From contig JBKJQB010000310.1 in NCBI GenBank assembly GCA_046594105.1, positions 1-13,275 of the forward strand: 13,275 bases of DNA, read 5' to 3'. A model generated the notes under the pieces. The model had not been told where the DNA came from. It ran no database searches and saw nothing but the letters and a program-made list of their open reading frames with translations. Below are positions 7,865 through 13,275 of the stretch, piece after piece. The DNA comes from JBDSGC01 sp046594105. Its GTDB lineage: Bacteria; Acidobacteriota; Thermoanaerobaculia; Gp7-AA8. The first letter of the stretch is position 1, and every line of letters begins with the position of its first letter. Position numbers and translations under genes: made by a program.

Positions 7865-7870
7865 ATTCTA
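7865..7870 (-). promoter_or_regulatory. Candidate -10 box for a leaderless receiver transcript
   Basis: TAGAAT on the minus strand lies six bases before the GTG start of the receiver gene. Transcription would therefore begin at or next to the start codon. The -35 region at 17-base spacing (CCGCAA) is poor, so support is limited. The same hexamer serves as -10 in the better promoter at 9612-9640. Confidence 0.3.
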
Positions 7871-8055
7871 TGCGGCATTCGCGCCGTTTGCGGAACAGGA
7901 AAAGCGAAGTGTGAGATGCGTCACCACCGGCGACGGGCAACACTAGTGGCGGGGCGGCGACGCGAATCGAGAGCGCGGCCACCCCGCAAAACGCGAATGG
8001 GAGAGAATAGCCGTTCGCGCTGGCCGCTGGCCTCGCAGGATAAGGAGAAATTGTC

Positions 8056-8517
8056 ATGAAGAAAATGTTCATCCCTCTCGCTCTCGTACTGGCAGTCACC
8101 GTTCCGCAGATTCTGGCCCAGGAGCACCCGGAACATCCCACCGGAAAGACGGCGGCAACCAAGGCCATGTCCATCGACGATCTCGAGAAAGGGATCAAGT
8201 CGGCCATCGCTGCGAAAGAGAAACAAGGCAAGGGCTTCTACAAGCTTGCCGACAAGACCGCCAAAAAGACCTGGGATCTCAAGCTCGATCACGTCCATCG
8301 CGAACGGTTGTCCCGTCTGGACGAGCACACCTACTTCGCCTGCACCGACTTCAAGTCTTCGGACGGCCACACCGTCGACGTCGACTTTTTCATGAAGGAC
8401 AAGGGTGGAAAACTGGTGATGAGCGACGCCACCGTCCACAAGGTCGATGACAAGGCCCGCTACAACTGGGAAGAGACCAAAGGCGGCTTCTGGAAGAAAG
8501 TGCCGGTCAAGGGCTAG
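8056..8517 (+). CDS. Small secreted protein of unknown function
   Basis: The 153-residue protein starts with a clear signal peptide: MKK, a hydrophobic core to about residue 20, and probable cleavage near ILA/Q (21-22). The mature N-terminus is EHPEHP, followed by a Lys- and Asp-rich domain. Its features include HVHRERL (79-85), YFACTDF (93-99) and SSDGHTVDVDFFMKDKGGKL (101-120), then alternating beta-type segments ending in a Trp- and Lys-rich tail. There is a single Cys (C96), so no intramolecular disulfide is possible. I do not assign a family; the His-containing N-terminus could bind metal, but nothing proves it. The start is well supported by AAGGAG at 8042-8047, eight bases before the ATG. 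It ends in TAG and repeat copy D begins on the next base. Confidence 0.85.
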   Translation: MKKMFIPLALVLAVTVPQILAQEHPEHPTGKTAATKAMSIDDLEKGIKSAIAAKEKQGKGFYKLADKTAKKTWDLKLDHVHRERLSRLDEHTYFACTDFKSSDGHTVDVDFFMKDKGGKLVMSDATVHKVDDKARYNWEETKGGFWKKVPVKG

Positions 8518-8587
8518 GCCGGTACGGCCGGCGGCGCTGGTTGCCCAAGGCTCCGCCAGGATCACGCTTCAAGACGTTCTGCCGCGC
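8518..8587 (+). repeat. Stop-abutting two-hairpin repeat, copy D
   Basis: It starts on the base after the TAG at 8515-8517. Hairpin 1 is GCCGGT-ACG-GCCGGC, so one pair is a G-T wobble. Hairpin 2 has stem GCC (8543-8545), loop CAA (8546-8548) and stem GGC (8549-8551). It aligns without gaps to copy B over 70 bases, with six differences by eye, far beyond the shared hairpin core. Confidence 0.7.
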
Positions 8588-8644
8588 CTCCTAGCCGCCC
8601 ATTCGTAATGACACGGATTCTTTTTTTTCTCCAAGGAGATACTT

Positions 8645-8903
8645 CCTCACCTTCGCTCCGCGGACCCTCTCCCTGCTACGGCGGGGGAGGGTCCTCGAGA
8701 GGACAGTTTCATCGAGGTCTCACCGGAGCGACGCGCCGTTCACCAGCTCCCCTTCGAGCTGCTTTTCGTAGCGCCGGCATCCCTGCCGGCCGTGTCGCGG
8801 GCATCCTGTCCGCGGGAGCACGCCCATGTGCGCCGGCTGGAAGCCGACGCCACTACCGGCAAGGATGCCGGCGTTACGTTCGCTGCGCCGGGGGTGAGGG
8901 GTT
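8645..8903. repeat. Composite repeat: two half-elements flanking copy F
   Basis: At 8645-8692 there is a reverse-oriented half of the CTCTCCCC-type palindrome (CCTCACC, then a hairpin with ACCCTC and GAGGGT arms at 8664-8692). At 8880-8903 there is a forward half ending in GGGGGTGAGGGG. The 110-bp repeat F lies between them. With copy D, this accounts for most of the 465-base gap 8518-8982. I see no gene there. Confidence 0.5.
8768..8877. repeat. 110-bp multi-hairpin palindromic repeat, copy F
   Basis: The ends GTAGCGCCGGCATCC (8768-8782) and GGATGCCGGCGTTAC (8863-8877) are inverted repeats with one mismatch. The internal hairpins are in the same order as in copy E: GCCGGCATCC-CTGCCGGC, a GCGGGCATCC hairpin, then GCCGGCTGGAAGCCG. 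Confidence 0.8.
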
Positions 8904-8982
8904 CCTTCTTCCAGTCACCGACGTGCTGTCCCCGGATTGCGGCGCGCGCCTTGAATAGGATCGCCATCGCAAGGAGCTCTAC

Positions 8983-9180
8983 ATGTTCGAAAAGAAAACA
9001 CCGGTTTCCACCACTGTCTCCACCTTTCTCGCCGGAGTTGTGGCGGGAGTCATCTTGGGATTGCTGTTCGCGCCGATGACCGGCAAGAAGATGCAGCGCC
9101 GCGTGGTCGACGTCAGCGACAAGATGATGGACAAGCTGGACGACCTGCAGGCCAGCGTGCGGAAAATGGCCAAGGTCTGA
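8983..9180 (+). CDS. YtxH-like small membrane protein
   Basis: This 65-residue protein has one hydrophobic segment (about 11-31, STFLAGVVAGVILGLLFAPM). It is followed directly by TGKKMQRRV and then an amphipathic, charged helix (VDVSDKMMDKLDDLQASVRK). The APxTGKxxR pattern right after a glycine-rich transmembrane helix is typical of YtxH-domain proteins, sometimes annotated as gas-vesicle GvpP-like or general-stress proteins. No gas vesicle genes are present, so I infer only a small membrane-anchored protein with a cytoplasmic helix. The length is at the short end for the family. The start is supported by AAGGAG at 8971-8976, six bases before the ATG. It is followed by a very strong terminator at 9197-9244, indicating an independent unit. 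Confidence 0.85.
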   Translation: MFEKKTPVSTTVSTFLAGVVAGVILGLLFAPMTGKKMQRRVVDVSDKMMDKLDDLQASVRKMAKV

Positions 9181-9196
9181 ATTGTTTTGGAGTCAC

Positions 9197-9244
9197 CAGC
9201 CGGGGGCACAGGCGGACCTGTCTGTGTTCACCGGCTGTTTTTTT
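9197..9244 (+). terminator. Intrinsic terminator after the YtxH-like gene
   Basis: The outer stem CAGCCGG (9197-9203) pairs with CCGGCTG (9231-9237), enclosing an inner ACAGG-CGGA-CCTGT hairpin. A run of seven T follows (9238-9244). It begins 17 bases after the stop. Confidence 0.88.
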
Positions 9245-9611
9245 GATGGCTCAAATTCTGCGGACCGTATGTCTCTGATGCCATGACGGCGGTGGAAATT
9301 GAGCCTTCATCGTGCGCGCCCGGGAGATGGCGTAGCCAATTCTGTAACTCCCAGAAGGGCCTCCCGTGCGCGCGAAGGCGCGCGCCTCTTCACGCCGGCG
9401 CTTCCTTCTCAGGCACCTCGCTCCGCGGGAGAGGGTCCGCGAGACGGGAGGGTCGGTTCGATCGTAAAAACAGCGAGGCGTCACCGACGCCCGCCGCTGT
9501 TCCCGGCCGTCCGGTTTCGTTGCAAACTGAGCGCAAGTAGAGCGCTCACTGTGACCCTGCGCACTGCGCGGCGCGTCGATCCGAGCGACCATTCCGAAAT
9601 CCGCTTTCCGG
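9245..9611. other. Intergenic region with degenerate repeat, no supported gene
   Basis: It contains a GC hairpin, GCGCGC-GAAG-GCGCGC (9368-9383), and a degenerate half of the CTCTCCCC-type repeat at about 9411-9455 (GGGAGAGGG, then ACGGGAGGG). The short ORFs crossing it are rich in Arg and Pro, lack ribosome binding sites and look like repeat translations. Confidence 0.45.
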
Positions 9612-9640
9612 GTGACAAATAACTTCTGATCCCTTAGAAT
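9612..9640 (+). promoter_or_regulatory. Sigma-70-type promoter of the surface-protein gene
   Basis: The -35 GTGACA (9612-9617) and -10 TAGAAT (9635-9640) are each one mismatch from consensus and are separated by exactly 17 bases. Transcription would start near 9647, giving a leader of about 47 bases before the ATG at 9694. Confidence 0.65.
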
Positions 9641-9693
9641 CGCCCACTCCACCTCCGGTCCGCGTCACCTTCACTACTACCTAGGGAGACAAC

Positions 9694-12600
9694 ATGTCGC
9701 ACTTCGTCCATTCATTTGACGGCCTCCGCCGTTCGCGCATCCTCCAGGTTCTGATCGTCACCTTCCTCTCCCTGACCGGAGGAATCGCGCTGGTCGCCAC
9801 CAGTTCGGGGGACGCGAACGCCAGGAACGTCGTGGCACTGGCGACCTGTTCGCCCACGTGGAATCTCACTGGGACTGCGACGCCAGTGATCTGGACGGAC
9901 ACCTCGGTCTGGTGCGGACCGGTGATCGGCGAGTATCCCGGCCAGGTCGGCGGAACGCAGGCCACTCCGGCGGTGGTAAACATGAGCGCCGGAGGGCGGG
10001 TCGTCAACTTCGATCCTGCCTCGTCGAACCCGATCACACTGACCATGAGCGGGGGGACGCTGAACGTCCTGAATCCGATGACCCTGCAGGGATCCAGCAC
10101 CCTCACTTCGGCCGGCACCACGATCATGAATGTAACCAGCACGCTGACCAACCCCGGAACGCTCTCGCTGCAGAGCAGTGCCTCGATCAACGTCAACTCC
10201 GGTGGCACGTTGACCAACAACTCCGGCGCCACGATTTCCAGTCTTGGAAACCTCACGGTCAACACTGGGGGCACCCTGGCGAACAACTCCGGGGCCACAA
10301 TCACCGGCAACCCTTTGAGCTTGAGCGGTGGTTCCATCATCGACAATGGATCGATCAGCACCACGCTCAATTGGACTCTCGGTTCAGGAACGCTGAGCGG
10401 CGCCGGCACGCTTTCCACAGGTACGGCAACTCTGACCAATAGCGGAGCGACGATCAATCCTGGAGGGGCCGTCGCGGGGACGCTCACCTACACCGGGAAT
10501 TACACGCAATTGTCGGGTGGATCGTTCACAAGCGATCTCTACAGCGCGACCTCTTACGATCGGTTCAGCATCAGCGGATCGGCCACTCTTGCTGGCACCT
10601 TCAACGCGGTGCTGCAGCCTGGCTACACGCCTGCCAATGGCGACAACCTCCCCAACGTCGTGACCTTTTCCGCGAGAACGGGTACTTTCACCACGTATAA
10701 CTTCCCTCCGTATTTCACGCAGATCACCAACGCCACCTCGGTCAGTCTGTTTGCATCGGTGCCTCCCACCATCACCAACGGCCCGCCCCCGAACGGCTCA
10801 CAGGGCGTGGCGTACAGCTTCACGTACACGTCGACAAACTCACCGACGTTCAGCGTGACGGCAGGCGCGCTGCCGACCGGGCTGACCCTCAGCTCCGCAG
10901 GGGTGATCAGCGGGACGCCGACGACCAGCGGCACATTCACGGGCACGGTTACCGCGACTAACGGCGTCGCCCCGAACGCGACGCAGAACTTCAGCATCAC
11001 CATCGCGCCGCCCCCTCCCACCATCACCAACGGTCCACCACCGAACGGCACGCTCGGTGTCGCCTACAGCTTCACCTACACCTCGACGAACTCGCCGACC
11101 TTCAGCGTCCCGGCCGGCGGCCTGCCGACCGGTCTGACGCTGAGCCCCGCGGGCACGATCAGCGGAACTCCGACGGCGCTGGGCACCTTCACCGGCACGG
11201 TGACGGCGACGAACGGCACCGCGCCAGACGCCACGCAGGCGTTCAGCATCACCATCGCCCCGCCGCCTCCCACCATCACCAACGGTCCACCTCCGAACGG
11301 CACGCTCGGAGTCGCCTACAGCTTCACCTACACCTCGACGAACTCGCCGACGTTCAGCGTGACGGCCGGCAGCCTGCCGACCGGTCTGACGCTGAGCGCC
11401 GCCGGCACGATCAGCGGAACTCCGACGGCCCTCGGCACGTTCAGCGGAACCGTGACGGCGACCAACGGCACCGCACCGAATGCGACGCAGGCCTTCAGCA
11501 TCATCATCGGCCCACCACCGCCGACGATTACCAACGGTCCTCCGCCGAACGGCAGCAACGGAGTCACGTACAGGTTCACCTACACCTCGACGAACTCGCC
11601 GACGTTCAGTGTGTCCGCAGGCGCCCTGCCCACTGGACTGACCCTGAGTTCAGCGGGAGTGATCAGCGGGACGCCGACTGCAACCGGCACGTTCAGCGGG
11701 ACCGTGACAGCGATCAACGGCACCGCACCGAATGCGACGCAGGCCTTCAGCATCACCATCGCGTCGCCACCGCCGCCACCGGTCGCGCCCCCACTGGGCC
11801 AGGCGGGAACTTTTGCGGTCCTGGGTGGCTCGTCGGTCATCAATACCGGCCCGACCACCATCATCGGAAACGTGGGGGTCAGCCCGGGTACCACAGTCGC
11901 TGGCTTTCCTCCGGGGGTCGTGACCGGAGGAACGATCCACTCAAATGATGTGGTCGCGCAGCAGGCTCAGGCTGATCTCACCACTGCGTACAATTCTCTG
12001 GCAGGCCAGTCGTTCAATAGCGACTTGACGAGTCAGGATCTGGGTGGACTTACGCTCACGCCGGGCGTCTATCGGTTTTCGACGTCGGCTCAGTTGACGG
12101 GAACACTCACTCTCGACGCCCAGAGCAACGCCAACGCCGTCTTCATCTTCCAGATAGGGACCACGCTCACGACTGTAAGCAGCTCGAGTGTTCTGGTGAT
12201 CAATGGCGGCTCAAGTCGCAACGTTTTCTGGCAGGTCGGTAGCTCCGCGACAATCGGTGTCGCCACCGCGTTCGCCGGAAATATTCTCGCGCTCACGAAC
12301 ATCACCCTGAATAACGGCGCGAGCCTGTCGGGGAGCGCCTTGGCGCGAAATGGCTCGGTGACGCTGAACACCAACAACATCACCGCACCGTCTGCTCCGA
12401 CCATCACGAACGGACCGCCGCCGAACGGCACGGTCGGTGTGGCCTACAGCTTCACCTACACATCGACCGGAGCTCCGACTTTCAGCGTGACCAGCGGGGC
12501 TTTGCCAGCAGGCCTGACGTTGACTTCCGCGGGCGTGATCAGTGGAACGCCTACCACGGCCGGAACCTTCGCAGGCACGGTCACCGCCACGAACGGCACC

Positions 12601-13275
12601 GCACCTGACGCCACGCAGAACTTCAACATCACCATCGCGCCGCCGCCTCCGACCATCACCAACGGACCGCCGCCGAATGGCACGCTCGGCGTCGCCTACA
12701 GCTTCACCTACACCTCGACGAACTCGCCGACCTTCAGCGTGACGGCCGGCAGCCTGCCGACCGGTCTGACGTTGAGCCCCGCGGGCACGATCAGCGGAAC
12801 CCCGACAGCCCTCGGCACCTTCACGGGAACCGTGACCGCGACCAACGGCACCGCGCCAAACGCCACGCAGGCGTTCAGCATCATCATCGCGTTGCCGCCG
12901 CCGACGATCACCAACGGACCGCCACCGAACGGCACGCTCGGCGTCGCCTACAGCTTCACCTACACATCGACCAATTCGCCAACCTTCAGTGTGACCGCCG
13001 GCAGCCTGCCGACCGGTCTGACGCTCAGCCCCGCGGGCACGATCAGCGGAACGCCGACGGCGCTCGGCACTTTCACGGGAACGGTGACGGCGACGAACGG
13101 CACCGCGCCGAATGCCACGCAGACGTTCAACATCACCATCGCGTTGCCGCCTCCAACGATCACCAACGGTCCGCCGCCTACGAACGGCACGCTCGGCGTC
13201 GCCTACAGCTTCAACTACACCTCGACGAACTCGCCGACGTTCAGCGTGACGGCCGGCAGCCTGCCGACCGGATTG
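9694..13275 (+). CDS. Large secreted Ig-repeat protein with ice-binding (DUF3494) domain, partial
   Basis: An open frame of 1194 codons runs off the window end. Residues 1-43 form a long signal peptide (basic RRSR, hydrophobic 16-36, probable ANA cleavage at 41-43). Residues 44-356 are rich in Ser, Thr, Asn and Gly, with beta-repeat motifs such as GGTLTNNSGATIS, and have only two Cys (C52, C74). Four 84-residue He_PIG-type Ig-like repeats follow (357-692) with motifs NGPPPNG, LPTGLTL, ISGTPT and GTVTATNG. Residues 701-897 match the DUF3494/ice-binding fold: AGTFAVLGGSS, NTGPTTIIGNVGVSPGT, GGTIHSNDVV, LTPGVYRFSTSAQLTGTLTLD, AVFIFQIG, NVFWQVGSSATIG and GNILALTNITL. At least three full and one partial Ig repeats follow (901-1194). 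AGGGAG lies five bases before the ATG. It is probably a surface or secreted adhesin that binds ice or a similar ordered surface; the binding activity is inferred. No C-terminal anchor or stop is in the window. Confidence 0.88.
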   Translation, partial: MSHFVHSFDGLRRSRILQVLIVTFLSLTGGIALVATSSGDANARNVVALATCSPTWNLTGTATPVIWTDTSVWCGPVIGEYPGQVGGTQATPAVVNMSAGGRVVNFDPASSNPITLTMSGGTLNVLNPMTLQGSSTLTSAGTTIMNVTSTLTNPGTLSLQSSASINVNSGGTLTNNSGATISSLGNLTVNTGGTLANNSGATITGNPLSLSGGSIIDNGSISTTLNWTLGSGTLSGAGTLSTGTATLTNSGATINPGGAVAGTLTYTGNYTQLSGGSFTSDLYSATSYDRFSISGSATLAGTFNAVLQPGYTPANGDNLPNVVTFSARTGTFTTYNFPPYFTQITNATSVSLFASVPPTITNGPPPNGSQGVAYSFTYTSTNSPTFSVTAGALPTGLTLSSAGVISGTPTTSGTFTGTVTATNGVAPNATQNFSITIAPPPPTITNGPPPNGTLGVAYSFTYTSTNSPTFSVPAGGLPTGLTLSPAGTISGTPTALGTFTGTVTATNGTAPDATQAFSITIAPPPPTITNGPPPNGTLGVAYSFTYTSTNSPTFSVTAGSLPTGLTLSAAGTISGTPTALGTFSGTVTATNGTAPNATQAFSIIIGPPPPTITNGPPPNGSNGVTYRFTYTSTNSPTFSVSAGALPTGLTLSSAGVISGTPTATGTFSGTVTAINGTAPNATQAFSITIASPPPPPVAPPLGQAGTFAVLGGSSVINTGPTTIIGNVGVSPGTTVAGFPPGVVTGGTIHSNDVVAQQAQADLTTAYNSLAGQSFNSDLTSQDLGGLTLTPGVYRFSTSAQLTGTLTLDAQSNANAVFIFQIGTTLTTVSSSSVLVINGGSSRNVFWQVGSSATIGVATAFAGNILALTNITLNNGASLSGSALARNGSVTLNTNNITAPSAPTITNGPPPNGTVGVAYSFTYTSTGAPTFSVTSGALPAGLTLTSAGVISGTPTTAGTFAGTVTATNGTAPDATQNFNITIAPPPPTITNGPPPNGTLGVAYSFTYTSTNSPTFSVTAGSLPTGLTLSPAGTISGTPTALGTFTGTVTATNGTAPNATQAFSIIIALPPPTITNGPPPNGTLGVAYSFTYTSTNSPTFSVTAGSLPTGLTLSPAGTISGTPTALGTFTGTVTATNGTAPNATQTFNITIALPPPTITNGPPPTNGTLGVAYSFNYTSTNSPTFSVTAGSLPTGL
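10762..11769 (+). repeat. Four in-frame 252-bp Ig-like repeats before the ice-binding domain
   Basis: The units are 10762-11013, 11014-11265, 11266-11517 and 11518-11769, each exactly 84 codons. All begin with PPTITNGPPPNG and contain a YSFTYTST-type strand (YRFTYTST in unit 4), GLTLS, ISGTPT and a final ATQ-F-SI strand. Units 1 and 4 carry GALPTGLTLSSAGVISGTPT; units 2 and 3 carry TLGVAYSF and an AGTISGTPTALGTF ending. Confidence 0.9.
11794..12384 (+). other. DUF3494 ice-binding-like domain within the Ig-repeat protein
   Basis: These 197 codons sit between Pro-rich linkers (SPPPPPVAPP before, APSAP after). The sequence follows the family order from LGQAGTFAVLGG to LARNGSVTLNTNNIT. In characterised members this fold is a right-handed beta-solenoid whose flat face binds ice. 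The domain here contains no Cys. Confidence 0.88.
12394..13275 (+). repeat. Ig-like repeats after the ice-binding domain, running off the window
   Basis: The units are 12394-12645, 12646-12897, 12898-13149 and a partial 13150-13275. The first three are exactly 84 codons. The first carries TVGVAYSF with GALPAGLTLTSAGVISGTPT. The later ones are close copies of one another at the DNA level. The last begins with an extra Thr codon (PPPTNG instead of PPPNG). Confidence 0.9.

Noticed and set aside
8983..9180. Gas vesicle or phage membrane protein
   Set aside because: No gas vesicle structural genes or phage genes are nearby. The single-helix APMTGKK pattern fits the general YtxH-like group better.
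10623..13190. A series of minus-strand ORFs beginning MPFGGGPLVMVGG inside the Ig-repeat region
   Set aside because: They recur with the same 252-base period as the plus-strand repeats and are their antisense translation. Their regularity comes from the coding repeats, not from independent genes.

Overview
This is a GC-rich bacterial window with no CRISPR array, tRNA, rRNA, transposase or recognisable defence locus. The gene mix and the dense GC-rich palindromic repeats between genes suggest a free-living soil or sediment bacterium. Acidobacteriota is my best guess, from general resemblance only and with low confidence.

Layout: (1) positions 1-393 hold the C-terminal end of a PurD/GARS-like protein, interrupted by an in-frame TAG. 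(2) Positions 394-842 are repeat-rich and gene-free. (3) Two minus-strand genes follow: a haem-oxygenase-like iron-containing redox enzyme (843-1736) and a class I SAM methyltransferase with an NPPY motif (1894-2826). (4) A 111-bp palindromic repeat separates these from a divergent plus-strand cysteine-desulfurase-like PLP enzyme (3058-4302). (5) An RRM/glycine-rich RNA-binding protein (4646-5137) has a strong ribosome binding site and an intrinsic terminator. (6) A minus-strand ABC-F ATPase (5343-6974) and a stand-alone receiver (7475-7858) are separated by about 500 bases of palindromic repeats. (7) Two small plus-strand genes follow: a secreted His-containing protein of unknown function (8056-8517) and a YtxH-like membrane protein (8983-9180) with a strong terminator. 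(8) A large surface protein (9694 to the window end, at least 1194 residues) has a signal peptide, a Ser/Thr/Asn/Gly-rich beta-repeat region, four 84-residue He_PIG Ig-like repeats, one DUF3494-type ice-binding domain, and at least four more Ig-like repeats.

The genes do not form one pathway. Most look like individually transcribed housekeeping or accessory genes. The two most interesting signals are the ice-binding domain inside the Ig-repeat adhesin and a two-hairpin repeat family. That family occurs four times, always starting 0-4 bases after a stop codon and always in the same orientation relative to the gene. One of its stems changes between subfamilies by paired substitutions. The two gene ends with clear U-tract terminators lack this element, which suggests it acts at transcript 3' ends.

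All calls come from reading the sequence and the translated frames. No database search, folding program or GC calculation was run.
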